The notes below the pieces were generated by a model. That model saw nothing but the letters and a program-made list of their open reading frames with translations. It was not told where the DNA came from and did not search any database. DNA of 64,000 bases from Hemicordylus capensis. Taxonomy: Eukaryota; Chordata; Lepidosauria; Squamata; Cordylidae. The DNA is taken from assembly GCF_027244095.1 (NCBI RefSeq), contig NC_069659.1:351578750-351642749 (forward strand), given 5' to 3'. The position numbers and the translations under genes are program-made. Positions 41,601 to 53,464 of this stretch are shown here, one piece after another. Position 1 is the first letter of the stretch. Each line of letters begins with the position of its first letter.

Positions 41601-41823
41601 GTGGTAGTAATTGCATTGCATAATAGAATTCTGTTTTGCTGCTGAATGCTTTTGTTAGTAGCCTGTAATCTTGGTGAAAAGATGGAAACAAATGGCATTC
41701 TTGTGTCGACTATTTCATGCCATACATTAGAGAGAAGGGCCACTGGGGTCCCACAAGGATGCATATGTGTATTTTATAAACATGTCTACTTTTATTCAGT
41801 CTTCTGTGTTGTAGATTTCAGAG

Positions 41824-41825
<2 letters not shown>

Positions 41826-41876
<51 letters not shown>
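41826..41876. repeat. (GT)n microsatellite, about 25 units
   Basis: An uninterrupted TG run of about 50 bp. Confidence 0.95.
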
Positions 41877-41896
41877 GTACTGTGTTTATCCACATC

Positions 41897-42187
41897 GAGA
41901 GCTGGTCTTGTGGTGGCAAGCATGATTTGTCACCATAGCTAAGCAGGGTCCACCTTGGTTGCATATGAATGGGAGACTAGAAGTAAGAGCACTGCAAGAT
42001 ATTCCCCTCAGGGGATGGGGCCGTTCTGGGAAGAGCAGAAGGTTCCAAGTTCCCTCCCTGGCATCTCCAAGATAGAGACTTCTGCCTGCAACCTTGAAGA
42101 AGCCACTGCTAGTCTGGGTAGACAATACTGAGCTAGATGGACCTATGGTCTGACTCAGTATGTGGCAGCTCCTTATGTTCCTATGTC
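41897..42187 (+). repeat. Composite 5S/tRNA SINE
   Basis: GAGAGCTGGTCTTGTGGTGG opens the head. AGCTAAGCAGGGTCCACC and AATGGGAGAC at 41937-41977 match the 5S internal promoter, and the tail ends TGTGGCAGCTCCTTATGTTC. Confidence 0.82.
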
Positions 42188-42766
42188 ACTGTTAGACTGT
42201 TTTTTGTTTTTGTATTTTTGCAGTCCACTTATTTCTGGTCAAGGTTGTGGCCCATGTGAACATTTGAGTTGTGCACCCTTCTACTAGAAAATTATATGGT
42301 GTGGAAAGAGTGACCACCACCACCACCCCCGCCCATCCTTGGTCATAACTCTATAATGTGCAATCACCCAATTAAAGTGATTAGCCGTCAATTCAGGACA
42401 TTCGCTTTCTAACAGTAATTATTTCATACTGGCTGAGTTCAAATGCCCAAACCAATTCGCAGAGCCAGAACCTGGAATTTCTGGGCAATCCTGGTTAAAC
42501 CGCTGAAATCAACTACTTTTAACTGGGATCGCTAACCCGGAGCTTAGTGATCCCAGTTAAATGCTGGTTAACTTCAGCGATTTAACTGGGATTGCCTGGA
42601 AATTCTGGCTTCTCAAGATCCTCTCCAAGGGAGCATGCAGTACTCTATGATCATGGTTAATTATTTAAGCATAATTGGTCTAGTAGTGAGAACATGGCCA
42701 GTTTCAACTCACTTATTTTGGGATAAGACAGAGGCACTTAGGAATTTGCTATACTTATATGATATA

Positions 42767-43545
42767 CAGGTGAAACTCGGAAAATTAGAATATCATGCAA
42801 AAGTCCATTAATTTCAGTAATGCAAATTATAAGGTGAAACTGATATATGAGACAGACACATTACATGCAAAGCGAAATAAGTCAAGCCTTAATTTGTTAT
42901 AATTGTGATGATCATGGCGTACAGCTCATGAAAACCCCAAATCCACAATCTCAGAAAATTAGAATATTACATGGAACCAATAAGACAAGGATTGAAGAAT
43001 AGAACAATATCGGACCTCTGAAAAGTATACAGTGTACTGTGCTTGATTGGCCAGCAAACTCGCCTGACCTGACCCCATAGAGAATCTATGGGGCATTGCC
43101 AAGAGAAGGATGAGAGACATGAGAACAAACAATGCAGAATTGCTGAAGGCCGCTAATGAAGCATCCTGGTCTTCCATAACACCTCATCAGTGCCACAGGC
43201 TGATAGCATCCATGCCACGCCGCACTGAGGCAGTAATTGCTGCAAAAGGGGCCCAACCCAAGTACTGAATACATATGCATGCTTATACTTTTCAGAGGTC
43301 CGATATTGTTCTATTCTTCAATCCTTGTCTTCTTGGTTCCATGTAATATTCTAATTTTCTGAGATTGTGGATTTGGGGTTTTCATGAGCTGTACGCCATG
43401 ATCATCACAATTATAACAAATTAAGGCTTGACTTATCTCGCTTTGCATGTAATGCGTCTGTCTCATATATCAGTTTCACCTTATAATTTGCATTACTGAA
43501 ATTATGGACTTTTGCACGATATTCTAATTTTCCGAGTTTCACCTG
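42767..43545 (+). mobile_element. Tc1/mariner element, internally deleted, 262-bp inverted arms
   Basis: It is flanked by TA on both sides. The terminal repeats begin CAGGTGAAACTCGGAAAATT and run about 262 bp at each end (42767-43028 and 43284-43545). The 255-bp middle encodes a transposase C-terminus: DWPANSPDLTP, then in the next frame IENLWGIAKRRMRDM and MPRRTEAVIAAKGAQPKY plus stop. The glutamate of IENLW would be the third residue of the DDE triad. A one-base loss separates the two parts, and the first two acidic residues are deleted. It cannot transpose on its own. Confidence 0.88.
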
Positions 43546-44074
43546 TATCTCTAGCTATAGTTGTTATAGTCTTATGACTGTTTATACTTGTATGTTTGTG
43601 AGATGTGGATGCTAGAAAACAGGCAATGATGCATGACTGTTAGAGCTTTTTGCATCAATACCATACCATTGATATCTTCTGCTTGAAGCAAGATACATAC
43701 TGATTGGTTTTAGCATTTTGCCTGCATTTTAAAATGTTTCACCTGTTTTACACACTCACTGTGTCCTGAGTAAGATTGTTATCAAAACACACTGCACAAT
43801 TTGCATGTAACAATAAATCATGACTATAAACACGAGCTTGACCTGTGCTGTATCCAACCATACCAGTATTTCTGGATGTTTGTATGATGTGGGGAGGAGA
43901 CTGGAGAAAAGTATCAAGAGATCAGTTCATTTCAGTCTGTTGGTCAACCAAAACGGTTTTAACCATTTATAACAACAAAGCACTGAAACAGCATGGCACA
44001 AGCATGATATAAGATTATAATGGGCTCTAGTGCTGTTGAATTAGTCTCCCATGTACTTTTGTACTATTGTTACT
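43546..44074. other. Intergenic, nothing recognised
   Basis: AT-rich sequence with no frame or repeat recognised. Confidence 0.4.
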
Positions 44075-44440
44075 ATCGTGATTTATTTATTTATTTATTT
44101 ATTCATTCATTTATTGATCATTTTAATATGACTGATAATACAGAGAACGTGAAATAAATACAGAGAACTTGCATTTTGGGCGGTATAAAATGTGTACAGT
44201 AAATAAATAAAATAAATATACCACCTGATATGTATACTCCTAGGTAGTGTGCATAATTTAAAATGTTAAAGCAGAATAAAACAATGACAATTTTACAGAC
44301 TAAAAACAACTAAACAGTTTAAAATTAATTTTAACTAAAAGCCTGAGAAAATGTCTCGGGGTCTTTTAAAAAAACAACCAGAGATGGGGAAGCTCTTATT
44401 TTGACAGGAAGCATATTCCAAAGCCTTGTGGGCAGCCTCA
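44075..44440 (-). repeat. LINE 3' tail, minus strand
   Basis: A TTTATTTATTTATTTATTCA run, then GGGCGGTATAAAATG and CACCTGATATG-like sequence, then GAGATGGGGAAGCTC. It resembles minus-strand LINE tails elsewhere in the window, but the family is not certain. Confidence 0.45.
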
Positions 44441-44454
44441 GAGATGATGATGAT

Positions 44455-44534
44455 GATAATGATGATCAATATTATTCCATATTAATGATGGAATGATAAT
44501 GATGATCAATATTATTCCATATTAATGCTAAATA
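44455..44534. repeat. 40-bp tandem duplication
   Basis: The unit beginning GATAATGATGATCAATATTA occurs at 44455 and again at 44495 with near identity. Confidence 0.8.
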
Positions 44535-44859
44535 TCCAGGTAGATCCGATGAGTTTTCTAATTGATATGCTTTGATCAGACCAAAATCAGGCAATTACTG
44601 AAAGGGTAGCCAAATTTATTTCTGCATCTATTTGTTCTCATCACAAGGTATCTGCACTTTGAACTTTGAATTTTGCACACCCTGAACTATCTCTCTTTTA
44701 TATTTGAGCCTTTTCCTGTTTTTCCTTTTTGTATTTACTCTGTTGGTCAATTCTGGCTGAAAATTACAATGAAACCGAATGCAGATAATCAAAACAAGTT
44801 GTTCTAGTAAGAACTAATCTGCCTACTTTCCTTTCACTGTCCCTACAACTGGACTACAT

Positions 44860-45115
44860 TTGGTTCATTGCCTCAAGTGTTTATGCATCCGCCATCTTGA
44901 ATTGGGGTGGATAACATCACCATGAACTACGCCGTTGAGTTGACCCTGTGTGTCTCTACAGCTGTACCCAATTTGGTTCATATTGATCGAAGCATTGCAA
45001 TGTTGATAGGGGACATACAGACACAAACGGACGGACAGCCCCCCACATGGACGGACACACACAGATGGAATGTCGGGTGTTCTCATAAGCCTACTGGAAA
45101 GTAGGCTAATGACAA
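44860..45115. repeat. Unnamed dispersed-repeat-like segment
   Basis: It contains CATTGCAATGTTGATAGGGG, ACATACAGACACAAACGG, CCACATGGACGG and ends AAGCCTACTGGAAAGTAGGC. The structure looks like the 3' end of a mobile element. The family is not identified. Confidence 0.35.
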
Positions 45116-45360
45116 TGAACCACTTGAACCTCCATAATTCGTACTAAATTTATCAGCCAGGATATCAGCAAATCTGGCCACTTCAAATATACTGAATAAT
45201 GCATTACAACTAGAATGCAAAAATCTCAGGAGTATCGTCAGCTCCCCTAACTGAAATTAACTAGTCTCCTTTTGGAAAGTCATAGATGAGGCAGCACAAT
45301 AAATCTTGACAGTCATCTTCATTTTCAACCATTCCGCATATACTCACATGTTGCTCTAGA

Positions 45361-45490
45361 GCAGGGCTGCACAACGTCAGTCCACCAGCTGTTGTTGGGT
45401 TATAACTCCCATTATCCCTGATGATTATCCATGGTAGTTGGGGATGATGGGAGTTGTAGTCCAACAACAGCTGGAGGGCCAAGCCCTGCT
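45361..45490. mobile_element. Palindromic hAT-like MITE
   Basis: GCAGGGCTGCACAACG at the left and the complement of GGCCAAGCCCTGC at the right, with GTTATAACTCCCATTATCCC against GGGATGATGGGAGTTGTAG inside. Confidence 0.65.
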
Positions 45491-46334
45491 CAAAAGGTAG
45501 GATAGGAGTAAGATAGGAGACAGAGATGCCCTCTTCATGCATTTCCCTGCAGCTTCTGGATGAAGGTGAGGATCTTTGACTTATCCTGCTGCATTCTTGC
45601 AGCATTTCACAAAAGGATCCTATCACCTACTGCTTGGGGCACTCCATATAAGGAACAAGGCTAGATTAGAATGAAAAACAGAATTAAAATGCAATCCCAG
45701 ATTGCTAGAGGTCAACAGAATGATTGCTAAGCCTAAGCTTGCTAAGATATGGTTTTCCTTGGTACTCTGACTGCTTTTTGAAAAACAACAAATCCCACAG
45801 GAGCTACTACATCACATGTAGTTTAACACTAATGAGGACTAGCCATCCAGCACTCACCAATGAGGGCCACCCAGAGAACCCACAAATAGGACGAGATTGA
45901 AAAGATAACCCTGGAGTCTGACTGCGAGAGTGGCACTGCCTCTAATAATAATGTGCATGTGAAGTCAACATCTTGGCTATTTTGGCTGAGTGCTGTTGAT
46001 GGGTTATCATTCGGAGCTGCACACAGTGGTTGCCCCATGTAGAGCACAGACCTGAAATTACCCAGGGTAATGAGCAAGCTGACTCTCCAAGGACATGAGA
46101 CAGTGTTCTTCATTGTAAGGCCAGGAAGCCAGTAGCAGCTGGTGAGCATAGGTAGAAAACTTACTCATCACCGGTACCCAGAAGGCACCTGACCTGGCAT
46201 CCTGTGGGGAGGTTGCCCCACCCCTGCTTTGCAATTGGCCTCGGGGTGTGGGATGTGTGGGATGCTCAGTTGGCCGCCTCCTCCATCCTGCACAGTATTC
46301 TGGGTGCTGGCAGTGCCACCAGTTAAGTTTGCCA
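45491..46334. other. Intergenic, nothing recognised
   Basis: Minus-strand frames of about 110 codons (45829-46390) show no domain. Confidence 0.4.
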
Positions 46335-46915
46335 CCGGTTAGAACATAAGAACATAAGAACAGCTCTGCTGGATCAGGTCCAAGGCCCATCTAGTTTAGC
46401 ATCCTGTTTCACACAGTGGCCCACCAGATGCCTCTGGGGAGCCCACAGGCAGGAGTTGAGGGCATGCCCTCTCTCTTGCTGTTACTCCCCTGCAACTACT
46501 CAGAGGCATCCTGCCTTTGAGGCTGGAGGTGGCCTATAGCCCTCCAACTAGTAGCCCTTGATAGACCTCTCTTCCATGAAGTTATCCAAAACCATCTTAA
46601 AGCCATCCAAGTTGTTCGCTGTCACCACATCTTGTGGCAGAGAATTCCACAAGTTGATTATGTGTTGTGTGAAAAAGTACTTCCGTTTGTTGGTCCTAGA
46701 TTTCCTGGCAATCAGTTTCATGAGATGACCCCTGGTTCTAGTGAGAGGGAGAAGAATGTCTCTCTATCCACTTTCTCCATACCATGCAAGATTTTATAGA
46801 CCTCTATCATGTCTCCCCGCAGTCATCTTTTTTCTAAACTAAAAAGGCCCAGGTGTTGTAGCCTTGCCTCATAAGGAAGGTGCTCTAGGCCCCTGATCAT
46901 CTTGGTCTCAGTTAA
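46335..46915 (-). repeat. CR1 LINE 3' end, copy A
   Basis: GAACATAAGAACATAAGAAC, GCTGGATCAGGTCCAAGGCC, CACAGTGGCCCACCAGATGC, then GTGTGAAAAAGTACTTCCGT and CATCTTGGTCTCAG. This is the reverse of the CR1 3' region. Confidence 0.85.
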
Positions 46916-47174
46916 AAAGTTAAAGTTTTCCATCAGTTAAAGAGATATTTTCCCACCCTCACCACCCCTTCTGGGGTGGGGGGAGTCAATGGCAGCCACC
47001 ATAAACTCTAAATGTGGCTCCCTGAATGTTTGTTTGCTGGGCCTGTTTGAAGCTTTGGCTGAAGCTGAAGGATCCACACAGTCCCTCTGATACCATGTAG
47101 AGGCAACCATTCCCACTGTTTAGCAATGCACTTTCCCCAGTGCCACTGGACTGCTTTAAGGGAAATGCTCAATC

Positions 47175-47797
47175 AGCATCCTGTTTCACACAGTGGCCCA
47201 CCAGATGCCTCTGAGATGCCCACAGGCAAGAGGTGAGGGCATATCCTCTCTCTTGCTGTTGTTCCCCTGCAACTGGGATTTAGAGGCATCTTGCCTCAGA
47301 GGCTGGAGGTGGCCTATAGCCACCAGACTAGTAGCTATTGATAGATGACCACCATGAATTTGTCTAAGCCCTTTTTAAAGCCATCTAAGCAAGTGGACAT
47401 CTCCACATCCCATGGCAGAGAATTCCATAGATTGATTATGTGCTGTATGAAAAAGTACTTCCTTTTGTTGGACTTAAATGTCCTGACCTTCAGTTTCATG
47501 TGGTGACCCCCTAGTTCTAGTGTTGTGAGAAAGGGAGAAATTTTTTTCTGTCCACTCTCTCCACTCCATGCATAATTCTATACCCCTCGATCGTGTCTCC
47601 CCTTGGTTGCCTCTTTTCCAAAGAAAAGAACCCCAGATGTAGCCTCATAAGGAAGGTGCTCCAGGCCCTTGATCATCTTGGTTGCCCTCTTCTGCACCTT
47701 TTCTACAATGTCCTTCTTAAGATATGGTGACTAGAATTGTATGCAGTACTCCAAATGTGGCCGCACCATAGATTTGTATAATGGCATGATAATATTC
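47175..47797 (-). repeat. CR1 LINE 3' part, copy B (left piece)
   Basis: It has the same blocks as copy A, continuing into GTATGCAGTACTCCAAATGT, GGCCGCACCATAGATTTGTA and GGCATGATAATATTC, where an L2-type LINE interrupts it. The CR1 sequence resumes at 49385. Confidence 0.85.
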
Positions 47798-49328
47798 TCT
47801 GAGGGAGGGCAGGGTGGCTCCTTGTCTTAAGGAGGCTATTATTAGACTTTATTTGAAGAAACCTGAATTGGACCCCTCAGAGTTGACTAATTACAGACCT
47901 GTCTCTAATCTTCCTTGGTTTGGCAAGGTAATTGAGCGAATGGTTACTTTTCATCTCCAGGCAGTTTTGGATGACGCAGATTATCTAGACCCATTCCAAA
48001 CTGGCTTTTGAGTGGACTATGGGGATGAGATTGCCTTGGTCAGCCTGATGGATGATCTTCAATTGGCTGTTGACAGAGGGAGCGTGACTCTGCTGATCCT
48101 TTTGGATCTCTTGGCAGTTTTCAATATCATTGACCATGGTATCCTGCTGGGTCGCTTGTAGGAGGTGGGATTGGGTGGCACTGTTCTACAGTGGTTCTGC
48201 TCCTACCTCTCTGGCAGATTCCAGATAGTGTTGCTTGGAGACTGTTATTCTGCAAAGCAAGAGCTAAAGTGTGGAGTTCCAGAAGGCTCCATACTATCTC
48301 CAATGCTTTTTAACAATAACATCTATATGAAACCGCTGGGAGAGATCATCAGGAAGTTTGGTCTGGGATGCTATCAATGTGCTGATGACACCCAGATCTA
48401 TTTCTCCATATCACCTTCAGCAGGAAATGGCATGGCCCCACTAAGTGCCTGCCTGGAGGCGATATTGTGCTGGATGAGGGATAACAAGTTGAAGTTGAAT
48501 CCAAATAAGATGGAGGTCTGTAGGGGGTCGGGATCCAAGAGATAGTTTAGATCTGCCTGTTCTGGATGGGGTTACACTCCCTGAAAAGATCAGTTTCATA
48601 GTCTGGGAATGCTCCTGGATCCCAAATTCTCCCCGGTTTCTCAGGTTGAGGCTGTGGCCAGGAGTGGCTTTTTTTCTGCTTCAGCCGATACACCAGATAT
48701 GTCCATTTCTGGAGACAAATGACCTTAAAATGATGGTAACCTCTAGTCTTGACTACTGTAATGCACTCTATGTGGGGCTGCCTTTGTATGTAGCTCAGAA
48801 ACTTCAATTGGTACAGAATGGAGCGGCCAGATTGGTTTCTGGGTTTACCCGAAGGGACCATATAATGCCAATTTTAAAAGAACTGCACTGGCTGCTGATA
48901 TATTTCAGAAAAACAAAAACAAAGTGCTGGTTATTACCTATAAAGCCCTCAACGGCTTGGGTCCAGGATACTTAAGAGAGCACCTTCTCCGTCATGACCC
49001 CTGTCGCCTATTAAGATCATCTGGTGAGGTCAGGTTATGGTTGCCAACAACTTGTTTGGTGACAGCTTGGGACCGGGCCTTCTCTGTGACTGCCCCGAGG
49101 CTTTGGAATGCACTCCCTGCTGAAATAAGAGCATTTCCTTCTCTGTTTGTTTTTAGGAGGACCCTGAAGATGTACCTATTTTCCCAGGCTTTTCACTTAA
49201 AATTTAATTTTAATGTGTTTTTATCGCAATTTTTATCTGTTTTATGAATTTTAAATGTTTTATATTGTTTTTATATTATGTTTTAACTTGTACACTGTCT
49301 GGAGATTTCTATATTAGGCGGTATAGAA

Positions 49329-49362
<34 letters not shown>

Positions 49363-49385
49363 CAAATAAATAAATAAATAAATAA
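47798..49385 (+). repeat. L2/CR1-group LINE inserted in CR1
   Basis: The ORF2 pieces are KKPELDPSELTNYRPVSNLP, GVPEGSILSPMLFNN, the RT active site CADDTQIYF, and the C-terminal LVITYKALNGLGPGYL with a WNALPAEI block. The frame is interrupted by several stops and shifts (for example after 48011, 48545 and 48975). The 3' end is GTACACTGTCTGGAGATTTC, GGCGGTATAGAAAT and (TCAA)n. It is 5' truncated. Confidence 0.85.
49332..49385. repeat. (TCAA)n/(AAAT)n microsatellite
   Basis: Tetranucleotide runs forming the 3' terminus of the inserted LINE. Confidence 0.9.
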
Positions 49386-50526
49386 TATTAGCATTTTTAT
49401 TTTCAATCCCCTTCCTAATGATCCCTAACATGGAATTTGCCTTTTTCACAGCTGCAGTGCACCGAGTCAACACTTTCAACCAACTGTCCACCACAACTCT
49501 AAGATCTCTCTCCTGGTCATTCACTGACAGCTCAAACATCATCACAGATATGTGAAGTTGGGGTTTTTTTGTCCCAATATGCATCACTTTACACTTGCTT
49601 ACATTGGGAAATGTAAATGGGAAATGTCGTAAGACATTTCCCATTTTGTCACCCACTTCCCCAGTTTGTAGACATCTTTTGGAGTTCCTCACAATCTGTT
49701 GTGAATTTCACAACCCTAAATAGTTTAGTGTCATCTACAAATTTGGCCATATCGCTGGCTACCAACTTCTAGATCATTTATGAACAAGTTAAGGAGCACT
49801 GGTCCCAGTATAGAACCCTGGGGGGACCACACTTCTTACTTCCCTCCATTGTGAAAACTGTCAATTTATTCCTACCCTCTAATTCAACCAGTTATGAATC
49901 CACACATGGATCTGTCTACACATGAACCTGTAGGGACAAGTTACATTTTTTTGCTAGGAGATTAGCAAATTCACATTAGAGTTCCTTCAGAACCCTTGGG
50001 TGGATGCCATCTGGCCCTGGTGAGTTGTTGATTTTTAGTTTTTCAAGACAGTTTAGAACATCTTCCCTTGTCACGCCAAATTGGCCCAGTTCTTCAACCT
50101 CCAAGACTGAGAAGCTCAGTTCCAGGGAGGGTATATGATCCCTATTCTCTGCTGTGAAGACAGATGCAAATAACTCATTCAGCTTCTCTTCCATTTGCTT
50201 ATCCTCCTTAATATTCCCTTTCATGCCCTCATCATCTAAGGATCCAACTGCCTCCCTGGCAGGCTTTCTACTTCTGATATATTTAAAGATGTTTTTGTTA
50301 TTCCCCTTGACACTTCTAGCTATATGCTCCTCAAACTCTCTTTTTGCATCCCTTATTGTCTCCTGGCATTTCTTTTGCCAGAGTTCATGTTCTTTCTTGT
50401 TCTCTTCATTTGGACAGGACTTCCATTTTCTGAAGGATGTCTTCATCCCTTTTATAGCTTCCCTGACTCCACTTGTTAGCCACCCTTGCGTCCTTCTGAA
50501 CTTGGTGGTACCTTGTGGGATTTGGC
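49386..50526 (-). repeat. CR1 LINE copy B (right piece, ORF2 part)
   Basis: The minus-strand frame 50446-49976 encodes MKTSFRKWKSCPNEENKKEH through NNSPGPDGIHPRVLKEL, the linker and start of the RT domain of CR1 ORF2. The following sequence jumps to the region after the catalytic motif (KFVDDTKLFR-like), so most of the RT is deleted. It is continuous with 47175-47797. Confidence 0.82.
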
Positions 50527-50534
50527 TCTCACAC

Positions 50535-50701
50535 CAGGGGCGTAACTACCATTAGGCAAGGGGAGGTGGCTGTCTGGGGGTCCCCATGCCTCAAGGGGTC
50601 CCCCAGAGGCAAGTCACATGTAAAGTGAGTGTGTGTGTATCAGCGAGGGGCCCATTTTAAAATTTTGTCTCTGGGCCCACTCCAGCCTCGTTACGCCCCT
50701 G
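50535..50701. mobile_element. 167-bp hAT MITE with exact 8-bp target duplication
   Basis: The ends are CAGGGGCGTAACTAC and CTCGTTACGCCCCTG, inverted. TCTCACAC lies at 50527-50534 and again at 50702-50709. It is non-coding. Confidence 0.85.
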
Positions 50702-50709
50702 TCTCACAC

Positions 50710-51287
50710 TGAAGTTTTGTTTGTTTGTTTTGCCAAAGTGGCCCCCACTTGAAAAATGGCAAAGATAATTGACAAATGGGAACAAAGATATCCTGTTAGA
50801 GTAGACCAAAAAGCCATCTAGCCTTGAATCTTCTTCCCCACAGCAGCCAGTCAGAAACGCCGGGGCAGGGGTGGCTCAAAGGTATTGTGATTCCTGAGGA
50901 GCAGTACAAATTGCTATCTTGCCCTATGACCCTGGTGGGGGACAACCCCTTTTTAAAATGAACTCTTTCAAGCTTGGGGGGGGCAGCAAGGAGGGCCGGC
51001 AGACTCCTCTCCTCTCCTCACACTTCTTGCAAGCTTTGCAAGGAGTAAGAGGCAATGTTTGCAAGGTTCAGATCAGCCCCAAAGAACGGCTCCAAAGGTG
51101 ACAGCACCAGTCCTCACCTTTGTTCCCCACCCAGTGTCTGGTGTTCAGAGCCATATGAAAATTCTGATGTTGATAGACCTGCCCTCCCTCACAAATCTGC
51201 TTAATGCTCTTCCCTTAAGAGCAATTGAAATCTGTGGCTATGATCAGGACTTGTGCCAGTAAATTCCACATAGTAATAATGTGTTGT
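50710..51287. other. Intergenic, nothing recognised
   Basis: Possible SINE scraps (50790-50850). No exon is seen. Confidence 0.4.
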
Positions 51288-51560
51288 TTATCTTATCTTA
51301 TCTTATTTATTTTATTTATTTATTTATCAAATTTGCACACCGCCCCAAACTTTCATCTCTGGGAGGTTAACAATAGCATAAAACAAGTTAAAAACATATA
51401 CAAAAACTTAAAACAATTTAAAAAATAAACCAGAGATTAAAACCTAAAAAATTGAAAAGCTGAAAAAGCTTGGGTGAAGAGGTGGGTTTTCAAGTGCTTT
51501 TTAAAAATTGTCAGAGATGGGGAGGATCGTATCTCAGTAGGGAGTACATTCCTACTCTAC
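51288..51560 (-). repeat. L2-type LINE 3' end, minus strand
   Basis: TTTATTTATTTATTTATCAA, CACACCGCCCCAAACTTTCA, then AAGAGGTGGGTTTTCAAGTG. Reversed, this gives the KKHLKTHLFTQAF-like C-terminus and the UTR of the element whose tail is also at 36.8 kb. Confidence 0.7.
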
Positions 51561-51712
51561 TTCACATGGTTGTGTGAAAATGGGTTTTCTTTCTTCTGTT
51601 CTGAATCTACAGACAGAAGCAGATTGTCCTCCACCCTGCCTTTACCATCCACTGGCATGAGGGATACATCTACAGCACACAGGTAATGGCATATGCAGAT
51701 CTGCCTTCATAG

Positions 51713-52022
51713 GAGGAACACAGGAACATAGAAAGCTGCCATATACTGAGTCAGACCTTTGGTCTATCTAGCTCAGTATAGTCTTCACAGACTGGCAGCG
51801 GCTTCTCCATGGTTACAGGCAGGACTCTCTCTCAGCCCTGTCTGGGAGATGCTGTCAGGGAGAGGACTTGGAACCTTCTGCTCTTCCCAGAGCAGTTCCA
51901 TTCCCTGAGGGGAATATCTTACCGTGCTCACATTTCTAGTCTCCCATTCATATGCAACCAGGGTGGACCCTGCTTAGCTAAGGGGGCAAGTCATGCTTGC
52001 TACCACAAGATCAGCTCGCCTC
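51713..52022 (-). repeat. Composite 5S/tRNA SINE
   Basis: AGGAACACAGGAACATAGAA, then GAGTCAGACCTTTGGTC, GGTTACAGGCAGGACTC, and the head GTCTCCCATTCATATGCAAC, GACCCTGCTTAGCT. Confidence 0.82.
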
Positions 52023-52309
52023 TCTTCCAAAGCTCTCAAGCCCCTCCTCCCACTACCTCTTATAAAGTTCTGATGGGAAACTCACATGGCAGACACAATA
52101 CATCTGATCAGCTGCTTTCTACAAGAAACCCACATCTCAAATGAGCTAACCAGACTTACTTAACAGTAAGTCTGTTAGCTCATTTCTAAACAGTAAGTTT
52201 AGAATTTTCTTTTAAAGAAACAACGTCTTTGGGATTCAGTCTTGAACAGAAATCAAGCCTCTCCTGGCCAAAGCCTTTTGACTATGTTTCTTCTGAGTGC
52301 ATGGCCCCA

Positions 52310-52490
52310 GAGAAATGTTGAAGAACATTGTCCTGAGGTGTGTGTGTGTTTTAAATTGTTTTAATGTTTTAGCTTTATTTTCAGTCTGTATTATTTTATT
52401 GTAAAACACCGAGAAATGTGAGTTTGAGGAGATATGCAAATATGCTAAATTTAAAACAAACAAACAAACAAATAAATAATATAAATAAAT
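52310..52490 (+). repeat. LINE 3' tail
   Basis: TTAAATTGTTTTAATGTTTT, a T-rich stretch and AAAACAAACAAACAAACAAA. It ends in AAATAAATAATATAAAT-like sequence. Confidence 0.5.
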
Positions 52491-52679
52491 TTTGTGTGTG
52501 TGTGTGTGAAGTCCCATCTATAGGACATCTCCCCCAGAAACAGGTGTGTGTCCAGCCAACTGCCTTAACTTTTCAGAACTGTTTTATTTACCTGTGCATT
52601 TATTTTATTATGTTTTATTGCTAATGAATTATGTGTTTTATTGTGGCTGGTGGTAAGTGAGTTGATTTTTCCAGTCTGT

Positions 52680-53183
52680 GGGGCTATTCTCACGACCAGC
52701 AAAAATCAGGTTAGGAGAGCCTAGCCCGGTTTTTGCTGGCCGTGTAAACCACAAGGCTCGCAGGTGAGCCTGGTGGTTTACAAGCAGGTAACCCGCTTAA
52801 TTGACCCTGCCCTTAGCTGAGGTTAGTGGAGCGAGCACTCAGCTCACCCCGTCTTTGTGCTTGTGTGTTGCCGTGGCGTGGCTCCGTGCCACGGCAACTC
52901 ATGAGTAGACCCCCGACCGGGAGGCTGAAAAGCAGCCTCCTGGCTTGGGGGTCTCTCCAGCATGCCCTGCGCACTCATGCAGGGCATGCTGGAGCTTCCG
53001 GGGACAGCGTGGCCCTCGATCCTCCCAGCCCCCACCAGTTCCATAACAGATCCGGCAGTCATGTGGGCAGCCGCTTTGGCCACCCGGAACAAAGTGCCTG
53101 CTCGTGTGCAGGGAGAGTGGTCTAAGCCCGCTCTCCCCACGAACCCACTCCAGGCTCTTCTCACTGATCGTGAGAAGAGCCTC
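52680..53183. mobile_element. MITE family A, full-length copy
   Basis: The left end GGGGCTATTCTCACGACCAG and the right end CTGATCGTGAGAAGAGCCTC are inverted. An inner hairpin (CAAAAATCAGG / CCGGTTTTTGCTGG) follows the left end, and CGGGAGGCTGAAAAGCAGCC is shared with the 13.7 kb copy. It ends 280 bp before the orphan CYP exon 1. Confidence 0.75.
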
Positions 53184-53464
53184 TATGTATTGATTTCCTA
53201 TGCACACCTTCCTGGGAATATATCTCATGGAACACAGTGAGATTTACTTCCAAAGAGACATACAGAATTGTGCAGTTTTAATTGTGAGGTTTTAAATTTT
53301 TTTTGTCTTTTCATATTGTGAGCTTTCTTATGGGCTTGATGGTAGGAAAAGGAGACACCAATGCTTTGACAGAATTAATCATTTTTTCTTTAATTAGTCA
53401 AGAGCCTTTGCCTATTTTACTTTCCGATACAGGACACTTCTGAGGGCAAGAAAGTAACAGGGAG

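Noticed and set aside
41930-41980. 5S rRNA gene candidate
   Set aside because: Only the internal promoter region resembles 5S rRNA. The flanks are SINE sequence, and the same head recurs about ten times with a common tail.
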